A DNA stretch of 64,000 nt. Source: Phycisphaerales bacterium. GTDB lineage: Bacteria > Planctomycetota > Phycisphaerae > Phycisphaerales > UBA1924. Below the pieces are notes generated by a model. The model was not told where the DNA came from, searched no databases, and saw nothing but the letters and a program-made list of their open reading frames with translations. The stretch's first letter is position 1. Each line of letters begins with the position of its first letter. Location: positions 75,250-139,249 of the forward strand of contig JADJMV010000013.1 of NCBI GenBank assembly GCA_016709445.1, in the 5' to 3' direction. Position numbers and translations under genes: made by a program. Shown in pieces: positions 9,118 through 16,444 of the stretch.

Positions 9118-9559
9118 GAACGCCAGGGCCCGCGAAGACGCGGAGCAGGAACGAAGTATCCGGCCCGCAGGCCATGCCCGACCCCGCGCCGTCGTCCTCT
9201 CAGCGTCTTCGCGTGCAAACAGCCGTTCCGCGGGTGGGGGAGCCCGCGAACACCCGGCCCGGGCCGAAACGCCCGGCGCCGGGCTTGAAGAAGACCAGCA
9301 CCACCGAGCCCGCCGAACGGAAACACGATTATGCCCACGACAGATACGGAGACCTCACGGGGAGGAGGCCGGGGGATCGGGATCGCTCGCGCCAGTCCTC
9401 CCGCTCTGGGTACGGGATCGCGTTGGATGCATGCAGCCTACGGCACGCGCGTCGGATGCTTCGACCCATGGCGTTCCGGCCATGCTCGGCGTACTCCGCG
9501 TTCTCAGCGGTGAACGGCCTTGCTTCCCCGCCCCCAACCGTGAAAGAAAGGAGCATCCC
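9118..9559. repeat. Intergenic segment containing an imperfect inverted-repeat element
   Basis: There is no supported gene in these 440 bp. The left arm at 9118-9145 (GCGAAGACGCGGAG core) and right arm at about 9198-9228 (CTCAGCGTCTTCGCG core) form an imperfect inverted repeat around 50 bp of unrelated sequence, like a small palindromic mobile element. A related CCGCGTTCTCAGCGGTGAAC arm lies at 9495-9514. A GC-rich palindrome sits near 9255-9290. Short open frames across the region have no ribosome-binding site or recognisable content. Confidence 0.6.
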
Positions 9560-10198
9560 TTGTTCGCGACCGACCGCCAACTCCTGATCCTCGAGCCCAG
9601 CCTCGTCCGCGACATCGGCTGGGCCGGCCAGCGCCTCGTCAAAGGCATCGGCGACATCGCCGGCTCCACGCTGACCATGACGAGCCAGGATGTCGACTTC
9701 CTCGCCGCAGGGATCGACGCCGGACAGATCGTCGTCGTCGGCGGCGTGGTCTACGAGGTTGTCCAGGCGCTCGCGGAAGACCAGCTCGCGATCTCCCGCA
9801 TGCGGGCCTCCGCCGATGGCCCCCTCCTCCCACCGAGCCCCGTGACCGGGGCCTCCGTCGAGCTGCCGACCTTCGCCCCGCAGCTCGCCATCATCCACGC
9901 CCAGATCCTGCGCTTGCTCGGTCTCGACGAGCCCGCGATCGATGGCTCGATCTCCGAGGCCAGCATCACCAATCCCGAGTCGCTCGCACTCCTCGAGGCC
10001 CTGGGCGCGCTCCACCTCATCTTCTCCGCCGCCGCGGCCCTGGCCGGCGACACCTCGCCCGCCGCCTTCAAGGCCGGCCTCTACCGCGAACGCTTCGCCG
10101 CCGAGCGCGGACGCGCCGCCGCACGCATCGACACCGATGGCGACGGCCTGGCCGACGCCACCCGGCGGCCGAGCCTGATCCAGCTCTACCGCGCATGA
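9560..10198 (+). CDS. Unknown protein of the phage-like module
   Basis: A 212-residue protein following the major capsid gene, where head-tail connector or head-completion proteins normally lie. The TTG start at 9560 is favoured because an AAAGGAG at 9547-9553 precedes it; upstream in-frame codons fall within the repeat region. The N-terminal half is compact and mixed alpha/beta (ILEPSLVRDIGWAGQRLVKG, VVVGGVVYEVVQAL). The C-terminal half is Ala-rich and helical (about 120-190) and ends with an Asp-rich DTDGDGLADATRR segment resembling a calcium-binding loop. No family was recognised. Confidence 0.65.
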   Translation: MFATDRQLLILEPSLVRDIGWAGQRLVKGIGDIAGSTLTMTSQDVDFLAAGIDAGQIVVVGGVVYEVVQALAEDQLAISRMRASADGPLLPPSPVTGASVELPTFAPQLAIIHAQILRLLGLDEPAIDGSISEASITNPESLALLEALGALHLIFSAAAALAGDTSPAAFKAGLYRERFAAERGRAAARIDTDGDGLADATRRPSLIQLYRA

Positions 10199-10274
10199 GA
10201 ACGGCGCAGCGCCAGTTCGACCAAAGAGCGGTACGCGACCCCGGCGGCCGATCGCTTTCCGAAGGAATCTCGCC

Positions 10275-10691
10275 ATGCTGCTGCTCAATCCCAGACAGGT
10301 CACCTTCGCCAACACCATGTGGGAAGACGTCGCGGCCGTCGTCATCGACCGTGCCGCCGAACGATCCATCCTCGACTGGACCGACCTCGGCCCCTACCCC
10401 GTGCTCGCCGATGTCCCCGAGCAGCGCGTGGCGATCCGCGTCGTCCAGCAGATCGTTCGCGACGATCTCGCGGCCCCGCGCCCTGGAGACGCCGGCGAAC
10501 TCACCTTCAGCACCGCGCCCGCCGGCGCCGATACGCCGCGCCGCCGCCTGCGGGCCCAGTGCGTCGTCCTCGAAGTCTCCCACGAGCTGAGCCTGAAGCA
10601 CGGCGCCCTCCGCACCGTCCGGTTCGCCGCCCTCTCGCCCGACGGCGCCGCCGACCCCATCACCACCGAGCCCGCCGACGGTACCGAATGA
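10275..10691 (+). CDS. Unknown protein of the phage-like module
   Basis: A 138-residue protein rich in beta-strand patterns (NPRQVTFANTMWEDVAAVVID, VAIRVVQQIVRDDL, LRAQCVVLEVSHEL). It begins at the only ATG preceding this region, 76 bp after the previous gene. The size, the strand pattern and the position after the capsid would fit a head-tail adaptor or tail-completion protein, but no signature supports that choice. Its composition matches the rest of the module. Confidence 0.6.
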   Translation: MLLLNPRQVTFANTMWEDVAAVVIDRAAERSILDWTDLGPYPVLADVPEQRVAIRVVQQIVRDDLAAPRPGDAGELTFSTAPAGADTPRRRLRAQCVVLEVSHELSLKHGALRTVRFAALSPDGAADPITTEPADGTE

Positions 10692-10893
10692 CAGAGTCAC
10701 CGCGGACGCCGCCGAGCGTCGCAGGGAGGGCAAGGGTGCTGTGGAACGAAGGGCCGCAGAGATCAAGTCGCATCGCATGAGACACCCGCTCCCCTGGTTT
10801 CCCTCCCTGTGCGGTGTGCCCTTGTGAGAGGCCTTCCCTCTTCCGACTCTGCGCAACTCAGCGTCCTCAGCGGTGAGAATCGGAGTTCCACGA
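10692..10893. repeat. Palindromic intergenic element
   Basis: About 200 bp without a gene. A left arm near 10697-10728 (TCACCGCGGACGCCGCC start) and a right arm near 10845-10877 (ending CGTCCTCAGCGGTGA) are imperfect reverse complements, so the whole segment looks like a hairpin-forming dispersed repeat related to the element at 9118. It separates two small genes of the phage-like module. Confidence 0.55.
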
Positions 10894-11274
10894 ATGTCAA
10901 GCTCATTCAAAGGCCACGACCTCTTCGGCTCCGGACCCCACCGGTTCGCCCAGCGGAGGCAGGGCCAGGTCATGCTCTCCTGGATCCAACTCGGCTCCAC
11001 CCAGCCGGGCACCGTGCCCATCGGGCTCACAGAGCTCGATGTCGTCGTCGTCGGCCGCCTCATCGCCGCCAACGAGGCCGCGTTGTGGATCCTCCGCGAC
11101 GCGATCGTTGCCGAGTTCGAGGAGTCGCCGACCCCCGGCACGCTCATCGATCTCCACAACCACCAATGGACCGGCATGACCTTCATCGACTACGCCGAGG
11201 CCGACCGCACCGACCGAGGCCGCCTCTGGTCGCTCGCCTACACAGCCACCTTCCGCCGAATCCGCCAGTACTGA
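10894..11274 (+). CDS. Unknown protein of the phage-like module
   Basis: A 126-residue protein starting at the second in-frame Met (MSSSFKGHDLFGSG); the first, at 10873, lies inside the preceding repeat arm. It contains HDLFGSGPHRFAQ near the N-terminus and a beta-strand-rich body (LTELDVVVVGRLIA, GTLIDLHNHQWTGMTFIDYAEADR, LAYTATFRRI). This is the kind of small beta-sandwich seen in tail-completion or tail-tube-adjacent proteins, but no family is recognised. It is followed directly by the 8-bp repeat tract. Confidence 0.6.
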   Translation: MSSSFKGHDLFGSGPHRFAQRRQGQVMLSWIQLGSTQPGTVPIGLTELDVVVVGRLIAANEAALWILRDAIVAEFEESPTPGTLIDLHNHQWTGMTFIDYAEADRTDRGRLWSLAYTATFRRIRQY

Positions 11275-11355
11275 GCGAGGCCGATGGCCAGATCGCCAAA
11301 CCAACCGCACCACCCTCACCCCCCCGCCTCAAGCCCCCCTTGGCCCTCTCTGTTC

Positions 11356-11512
11356 CCCCCTGTCCCCCTGTCCCCCTGTCCCTCTGTCCCTCTGTCCCTT
11401 TGTCCCTCTGTCCCTTTGTCCCTTTGTCCCTTTGTCCCTTTGTCCCTTTGTCCCTTTGTCCCTTTGTCCCTTTGTCCCTCTGTCCCTCTGTCCCTTTGTC
11501 CCTCCGTCCCCC
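11356..11512. repeat. 8-bp tandem repeat (CCCTTTGT/CCCTCTGT), about 19 units
   Basis: The longest of the window's 8-bp arrays: roughly 19 head-to-tail copies of CCCTTTGT with CCCTCTGT and CCCCCTGT variants, lying between two genes of the phage-like module and ending about 20 bp before the holin-like start. Read through, it would encode a monotonous Ser-Val-Pro-Leu repeat. No ribosome-binding site or homologous protein supports translation, so it is treated as non-coding. Confidence 0.95.
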
Positions 11513-11534
11513 GTCCCCCGCCCGAGGAGCCCCC

Positions 11535-11837
11535 ATGCCCACCGACCTCCTCGCCCCGCTCGCCCAATTCGGCGCCGCCGGCCTCATCGGCTGGATGTGG
11601 ATCACCGAGCGCCGCGCCGCCGCCACGCGGGAGCGCCAACTCTCCGAGGCCCACGACCGACTCACCGGCCGGCGCGAACATCTCGATGCCCTCGTCCGCC
11701 TCGCCACCGACAACACCAAGGCGCTCGCCGCCCTCGAAGCCTCCCAACGCGAGCTGGCCCGGGTCGTCGGGCGACTGGGCGACCTGCTCGAGCGGGGCGA
11801 TCGACCCAGCGCACTCCCCGGCCGAGCCGCGGGTTAG
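11535..11837 (+). CDS. Small membrane protein with coiled coil, holin-like
   Basis: A 100-residue protein starting at 11535 after GAGGAG at 11524-11529, immediately downstream of the 8-bp repeat tract. It has one short hydrophobic segment (about residues 4-21, LLAPLAQFGAAGLIGWMW), then a charged helix (about 25-90) with heptad-like leucines. This layout is common for small phage holins and tail-associated membrane proteins. It is the last gene of the phage-like module; no endolysin follows. The holin role is inferred from layout only. Confidence 0.55.
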   Translation: MPTDLLAPLAQFGAAGLIGWMWITERRAAATRERQLSEAHDRLTGRREHLDALVRLATDNTKALAALEASQRELARVVGRLGDLLERGDRPSALPGRAAG

Positions 11838-11846
11838 ACTCCCGCC

Positions 11847-12392
11847 ATGCCGCGACGGCGCGCCATCCTGCTCCCAGTGCTCCTCACCCTCGGCGGCTGC
11901 TCCGGAGGGGGGTTCTGGGCCCTCGGTCCCCCCGCGGCCCCGCAGAGCGACCTCCGGGAGGGCTACAACGCCTTCGCCCCCGCCTCGCTCCGCATCTTCC
12001 CCCTCACACACCTCGGCCTGGACGATCAGGGCCGGCCCGCGATCATCTGCCACATCGAGCTGGCCGACCGCTGGGGTGATTCAGTCAAGGCCCTCGGGCG
12101 CCTCCGAGTCACACTCTCCCGCTCGGAGGGTGGTCTCGGAGCCGCGACCGCCCGCCAGGAACTCGCCTGGGATGTCCGCCTCGACGACGAGCGCACCAAC
12201 GCAGAGGCCTACGACCCCTCCACCCAGACCTACCGCCTCCTGCTCGGAGGCCTCCCCCCCTGGCTGGCCCAGAGGGCCACGGAAGACGCGGCCCGCGCTC
12301 CCTTGCGCCTCCGGCTCGACGCCGTCTTCCAGACCCTCGGGCGCAATGGCGAGGAGCAGGTCCTCTCCGACGGACTGGTCCTCGACGTCTAG
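11847..12392 (+). CDS. Predicted lipoprotein of unknown function
   Basis: A 181-residue protein with a type II signal peptide: basic start (MPRRR), hydrophobic core and lipobox LGGC with the acylated Cys at about residue 18. The mature part has a single beta-rich domain including FAPASLRIFPLTHLGL, RPAIICHIELADRWGDSVKALGRLRVTLSR and a repeat-like RLRLDAVFQTLGRNGEEQVLSDG, which resembles planctomycete lipoproteins with an immunoglobulin-like fold. It sits 9 bp after the holin-like gene but probably belongs to the chromosome, not the phage module. No function can be assigned. Confidence 0.75.
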   Translation: MPRRRAILLPVLLTLGGCSGGGFWALGPPAAPQSDLREGYNAFAPASLRIFPLTHLGLDDQGRPAIICHIELADRWGDSVKALGRLRVTLSRSEGGLGAATARQELAWDVRLDDERTNAEAYDPSTQTYRLLLGGLPPWLAQRATEDAARAPLRLRLDAVFQTLGRNGEEQVLSDGLVLDV

Positions 12393-12508
12393 GAGGCCGC
12401 GCCCCACGCCACGGATTCGGGACCCACCGCGAGAGGGATGACAAGCCGAGCCTGGTGCCGTATCCTTTGCGGCTCGTCAGGGGTGACCCCCCCGGCGAGC
12501 GACAATCC

Positions 12509-12582
12509 GGGCCTATAGCTCAGTTGGCTAGAGCGCGCCCCTGATAAGGGCGAGGTCACAGGTTCGAGTCCTGTTAGGCCCA
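12509..12582 (+). tRNA. tRNA-Ile (GAT)
   Basis: A 74-nt cloverleaf: acceptor arms GGGCCTA (12509-12515) and TAGGCCC (12575-12581), D-arm with AGCTCAGTTGGCTAGAGC, anticodon stem CCCC/GGGG around loop CTGATAA with GAT at 12543-12545, and T-arm GGTTCGAGTCC. The discriminator base is A at 12582; CCA is not encoded. It stands alone, not within an rRNA operon, and borders the phage-like module. Confidence 0.97.
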
Positions 12583-12695
12583 TTCCTGGAAGCGGTATGC
12601 TCCTGCGTTCCGCGCCGTGATCTGCGCCCGGGGGGCGCGACTCCTCGCCCCATCACTCGATCCCGACGAGCTTGCGCCGACGCCAGATCTACGCC

Positions 12696-13643
12696 ATGGC
12701 ACAGCAGAAGACCTTCATGGGAGATTTCAAGAGGTTCTTCGGCCGCGGGCTGGGCATCCTGCTCCCGTCGGTGCTGACCCTCTGGATCCTGTACCAGTTG
12801 TTGCTCTTCCTGAACAACAACGTGGGCGAGCCGATCAACCGCGGCGTCCGGATCCTCTTCATCGAGGTCTATCCGAGGCTCGTCACCGAGGAGAAGCTGC
12901 CGACCTGGTTCCGCGTGACGCAGGATGAGGTGGACAGCGCGAGAGTCACCAAGGTCATCCCGCGGGTCTCCGAGCTGTCGGACGCCACCGTGCGGGACCT
13001 GCTCCGACGCGACAAGCTCCGCCAGCTCTGGCGTCAGCACTGGTATCTGCAGGCCACCGGGCTGATCCTGGCGATCGTCATCATCTACTTTGCCGGGCGG
13101 TTCCTGGGCGGCTACCTGGGCCGCCAGGTCTACGACCGGCTCGAGGCGCTGCTGGCGAGAGTGCCCGGTTTCAAGCAGGTCTACCCCCACGTCAAGCAGG
13201 TCGTCCAGATGATCCTGGGTGACAAGCCGATCGCGTTCAACAGAGTCGTGCTGGTGGAGTACCCGGGGAAGGACATCTGGACGATCGGGCTGGTGACCGG
13301 CCCATCGATGAGCTCGATCAGCAAGCAGGCCGGCGGGGACGTCGTCACGGTCTTCATCCCCACCACGCCGACCCCTTTCACCGGGTTTGCGATCAATGTG
13401 CGCCGCGACGCGGTGCTCGATCTGCCGATGTCGGTCGAGGAGGCGTTCCGCTTCTTCGTGACCGGCGGCGTGCTCGTGCCCGAGCACCTCGCCAACCGAG
13501 CAACCGAGCAGCCCGCCCGGGTCGCCGAGCCCCTCCAAAGCATGGTGCCCGGTGGCATCCCATCGACCCCCGAGGTCGCCAATTCCTCCGGCCCGGCGGC
13601 GGGGGATGCACCGGGTGGGGCCCCCGGCGAGGGCGGCGTATGA
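12696..13643 (+). CDS. DUF502 family integral membrane protein
   Basis: A 315-residue inner-membrane protein of unknown role. The DUF502 features are clear: an N-terminal membrane segment (about 14-36, RGLGILLPSVLTLWILYQLL), a second one (about 120-145, ATGLILAIVIIYFAGRFLGGYLG), and the conserved core VPGFKQVYPHVKQVVQMI followed by FNRVVLVEYPGKDIWTIGLVTG and VFIPTTPTPFTGFAINV. The C-terminal 50 residues are Pro/Gly/Ala-rich and probably disordered. The ATG at 12696 is preferred over one at 12672 because the alignment-like core starts right after it. It lies upstream of hpf on the same strand. Confidence 0.9.
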   Translation: MAQQKTFMGDFKRFFGRGLGILLPSVLTLWILYQLLLFLNNNVGEPINRGVRILFIEVYPRLVTEEKLPTWFRVTQDEVDSARVTKVIPRVSELSDATVRDLLRRDKLRQLWRQHWYLQATGLILAIVIIYFAGRFLGGYLGRQVYDRLEALLARVPGFKQVYPHVKQVVQMILGDKPIAFNRVVLVEYPGKDIWTIGLVTGPSMSSISKQAGGDVVTVFIPTTPTPFTGFAINVRRDAVLDLPMSVEEAFRFFVTGGVLVPEHLANRATEQPARVAEPLQSMVPGGIPSTPEVANSSGPAAGDAPGGAPGEGGV

Positions 13644-13707
13644 TGGCCCCTGTGGTCGGCGTGCCCGCGAGGGACGACGACGACGCGCACCGGATGAGGA
13701 GGAGCGC

Positions 13708-14016
13708 ATGCGGATCGATGTCGTCGGCCGGAATCTGGAGATCACCCCCGCCATCCGTGAGTACGCCGAGAGTCGGGTCGAGAAGCTCCCGAGGTACTTC
13801 GACGGCGTCTCGATGACGCTGGTGACGATCCACAAGGAAGACCACCAGAAGAGCGGACTATTCGGGGTTGAATTCGTGATCGACGTGGAGAAGCACGAGA
13901 GCTTCGTGGCCAAGGCGAGCGACGCGGACCTCTACGCCGCGATCGACCAGACCCTCGCCAAAGCCCAGCGCCAGCTGCACGACTTCAAGGAGAAGCTCAA
14001 GCAGGGCAACCGCTGA
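13708..14016 (+). CDS. hpf: Ribosome hibernation promoting factor / YfiA family
   Basis: A short-form 102-residue protein that binds the 30S subunit and inactivates ribosomes when growth slows. It begins at 13708 after GAGGAGGAG. The family pattern is complete: MRIDVVGRNLEITPAIREYAESRV at the start, then the beta strands MTLVTIHKEDHQK and FGVEFVIDVEKHESFVAKA, and the basic helix DLYAAIDQTLAKAQRQLHDFKEKLK that contacts rRNA. No C-terminal dimerisation domain is present, unlike long HPF. It sits 28 bp upstream of ptsN, the same neighbour as in proteobacterial rpoN operons. Confidence 0.93.
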   Translation: MRIDVVGRNLEITPAIREYAESRVEKLPRYFDGVSMTLVTIHKEDHQKSGLFGVEFVIDVEKHESFVAKASDADLYAAIDQTLAKAQRQLHDFKEKLKQGNR

Positions 14017-14044
14017 CGCCTACGCACCGGAGTGACCACAGACC

Positions 14045-14518
14045 ATGAAGCTCAGCTCGCTTGTCGCAGATGGGGCGATCGTCGCGCAGCTTGTCAGCAA
14101 GCAACGCGACGACGTCATCAAGGAACTCGTGGACGCGCTCATCACCGCGGGCTCCGCACCGGCCGCCCTCCGCGATGACCTGGTCCGCTCCGTGCTCGAT
14201 CGAGAACGCAAGGGCTCGACCGGGTTCGGCAAGGGTGTCGCCGTCCCGCACGTGAAACACCCCTCGGTCGGCTCGATGGCCGCCGCGATCGGGCTCAGCG
14301 CCGGCGGCGTGGAATTCAACGCCCTCGACAAGCAGCCCGTCTACAGCGTCTTCCTGCTCCTCAGCCCGGAAGACCGCCCCGAGGACCACCTCCAGGCCAT
14401 GGAGGTCATCTTCAAGAACCTGAGCAAGGACACGTTCCGCCGATTCCTCAGGCAGGCTTCCACCGTCGAAGAGGTCCGGACCCTGCTCGAAGAAGCCGAC
14501 AACCAGCAGATCTCCTGA
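14045..14518 (+). CDS. ptsN: PTS EIIA-type regulatory protein (PtsN/fructose family)
   Basis: A 157-residue PTS_EIIA_2 domain that is phosphorylated on a histidine by an HPr-like protein. The active site is in KGVAVPHVKH, with the first His at residue 69 as the likely phosphorylation site. The typical N-terminus (MKLSSLVADGAIVAQL) and the LLLSPEDRPEDHLQAM segment are present. No EIIB or EIIC sugar permease is nearby, which suggests a regulatory role like that of nitrogen-PTS PtsN, not sugar uptake. It lies between hpf and ptsH on the same strand. Confidence 0.9.
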   Translation: MKLSSLVADGAIVAQLVSKQRDDVIKELVDALITAGSAPAALRDDLVRSVLDRERKGSTGFGKGVAVPHVKHPSVGSMAAAIGLSAGGVEFNALDKQPVYSVFLLLSPEDRPEDHLQAMEVIFKNLSKDTFRRFLRQASTVEEVRTLLEEADNQQIS

Positions 14519-14604
14519 GACAGGCCCGCTGCCCACCGCCCGAGGCGTTCGAACGGGAGGCTCCGGCGGGCAAACACCGCCGACCCCCGCGGCCGGAGCG
14601 CAGC

Positions 14605-14877
14605 GTGCCCCAACGGACCGTCCAAGTCACGATCGTCAACCGCCTCGGCATGCACGCGCGCCCGGCGATGGCCTTCGTCGACTGCGCCGCCGGATTTGCC
14701 AGCGCCGTGACGGTCCGAAAGGGCGAGACCTCCGTAGACGGCAAGTCCATCATGCAGATGATGATGCTCGCCGCGACCAGGGGCACCGTGCTCGAGGTCT
14801 GCGTGGATGGCGACGACGCCGACGCCGCGTGCGAGGCCCTCGCCGCCCTCGTAGCCGCGGGGTTTGAGGAAGACTGA
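14605..14877 (+). CDS. ptsH: HPr / NPr phosphocarrier protein
   Basis: A 90-residue phosphocarrier that transfers phosphate from enzyme I to EIIA proteins. The catalytic His17 lies in NRLGMHARPAM and the regulatory serine, equivalent to Ser46, in DGKSIMQMMML (residue 48). The start is GTG at 14605 with GGAG eight bases upstream. Together with ptsN it makes a partial phosphorelay; enzyme I and HPr kinase are not in the window. The gene converges with murA, separated by 11 bp. Confidence 0.93.
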   Translation: MPQRTVQVTIVNRLGMHARPAMAFVDCAAGFASAVTVRKGETSVDGKSIMQMMMLAATRGTVLEVCVDGDDADAACEALAALVAAGFEED

Positions 14878-14888
14878 GCCGCCCCGTC

Positions 14889-16205
14889 CTACGCGCTCTC
14901 GGGCACCCGCTTGATCCGGGCCCCCAGGGGCGCCAGACGCTCCTCCAGCCGCTCGTAGCCCCGGTCGAGGTGGTAGACGCGATTGACCACCGTCGTGCCC
15001 TCGGCCGCCAGGCCCGCCAGCACGAGCCCCGCGCTGGCCCGCAGGTCGGAGGCCATCACCGGCGCGCCCGTCAGACGCTTGACCCCCGAAACCACGACGG
15101 TCGGCCCGGCGCGGAACAGGTGAGCCCCCATCCGACCCAGCTCGGCCACATGCAGGAACCGCTCTGGGAAGATCCGCTCGGTGATGATGCTGTTGCCGTC
15201 GGCCAGGCAGAGCAGGGCCATGAACTGGGCCTGGAGGTCGGTCGGGAAACCCGGGTGCGGCTGGGTCGTGATCTCGATCGGCTTGAGCACGCGATCCGCC
15301 GTCACGCGGCACGTGGCGTGGAACGGGTCGGAGCCGTCCATGGTCTCCAAGTGGACGCCGGCGTGCTCAAGCCGGTCGACCACCGCGAGGAGGGCGTCGA
15401 CCGGGCAGTTCTCGATCGTCAGCGACCCGTTGGTGATCGCGGCGGCACACATGAAGGTGCCGGCCTCGATGCGGTCGGGGATCACGGCGTGGTCGGCGCC
15501 GCCCAGGCGATCGACACCCCGGATCGTGATGCGGGGAGAGCCGGCCCCGGTGATCTTCGCCCCCATCCGGTTCAGGAAGTTGGCCAGGTCCACGACTTCC
15601 GGCTCGCACGCGGCCGATTCGATGATGGTCGTGCCTTCGGCGAGGGTGGCGGCCGACATCACGTTGGCGGTGCCGAGCACGGTGGACCCGAAGGGGCCGC
15701 CGAGGAAGATCGTGTCGCCCCGGAGGCGTCCGCCCGCGGGGGCGGAGGCGACGATGTCGCCGCCCTCGAGGGTGATCTGTGCCCCGAGAGCTCGGAGACC
15801 CCGGAGGTGGAGATCAACGGGCCGGTCGCCGATGGCGCAGCCGCCGGGCATGGAGACGCGGGCCCGCCCACGTCGGGCGAGCATGGGCCCCAGGGCGCAG
15901 ATGCTCGCCCGCATGGTCCGCACGATGTCGTACCGGGCGTGGATCCGGGACTCATCCTCGGATCGGAGGACCACCGTCCCGCCGACGGAGCCGTTCGGTC
16001 CCGGTTCGTTCTGGCGCTCGCAGCCCAGCTCGGCGAGGAGCTTGAGCATGTTGCGGATGTCGGCCAGATCGGGGACATCGCGGAGGGTGACGGGCTGGTC
16101 GGAAAGGAGTGCCGCGGCCATGAGCGGCAGGGCGGCGTTCTTGGAACCGTGGACGCGGATCGATCCCTCGAGCCGCTTTCCACCCTCGATGACAAAGCTA
16201 TCCAT
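14889..16205 (-). CDS. murA: UDP-N-acetylglucosamine 1-carboxyvinyltransferase
   Basis: First committed step of peptidoglycan precursor synthesis: transfer of enolpyruvate from PEP to UDP-GlcNAc. The 438-residue protein has the two inverse alpha/beta domains of the family. Lys22 (HGSKNAALP) and the loop Cys123 in MPGGCAIGDRPVDLH are the expected catalytic residues; Cys at this place means normal fosfomycin sensitivity would be predicted. A slightly long insertion (about 63-80) precedes the loop. Its presence bears on the old question of whether planctomycetes make peptidoglycan. It is convergent with ptsH and divergent from the fibro-slime gene. Confidence 0.97.
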   Translation of the reverse strand: MDSFVIEGGKRLEGSIRVHGSKNAALPLMAAALLSDQPVTLRDVPDLADIRNMLKLLAELGCERQNEPGPNGSVGGTVVLRSEDESRIHARYDIVRTMRASICALGPMLARRGRARVSMPGGCAIGDRPVDLHLRGLRALGAQITLEGGDIVASAPAGGRLRGDTIFLGGPFGSTVLGTANVMSAATLAEGTTIIESAACEPEVVDLANFLNRMGAKITGAGSPRITIRGVDRLGGADHAVIPDRIEAGTFMCAAAITNGSLTIENCPVDALLAVVDRLEHAGVHLETMDGSDPFHATCRVTADRVLKPIEITTQPHPGFPTDLQAQFMALLCLADGNSIITERIFPERFLHVAELGRMGAHLFRAGPTVVVSGVKRLTGAPVMASDLRASAGLVLAGLAAEGTTVVNRVYHLDRGYERLEERLAPLGARIKRVPESA

Positions 16206-16444
16206 GGCCGGCTCCCTCCGGGGCTGTGCGGGCGTGTTCTCGGTCGGATGCTATATCGGACGGGGGGCTGGCGCGGGTGGAATCGCGGTTGGCGGCGATG
16301 CAGGCAGTGACAGACGTTCCAGGCGTTGCAGTCGGACGGGTGGCACCAGAGTCGCGCGCGTCACGGCTGGCGGGGACGTGGGGTGAATTGGACATTGTCC
16401 TACGAGCAACGCCGCCGGGCGAACGACCGGCTTGGAGGACTGTC

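Noticed and set aside
9331..9513. 60-residue open frame between capsid and next gene
   Set aside because: It overlaps repeat arms, lacks a ribosome-binding site and has no protein-like pattern.
11356..11512. Possible CRISPR-like array or repetitive Ser-Val-Pro-Leu protein
   Set aside because: There are no spacers: the 8-bp units are directly adjacent. The coding reading has no start signal, and the same DNA unit occurs in non-coding positions elsewhere.
12509..12582. tRNA-Ile as attachment site for the phage-like module
   Set aside because: No duplicated tRNA end was found at the far side of the module near 5.1-5.6 kb, and no integrase is present.
16206..16444. Riboswitch or structured RNA upstream of the fibro-slime gene
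   Set aside because: No known riboswitch core or conserved pairing could be recognised by eye.
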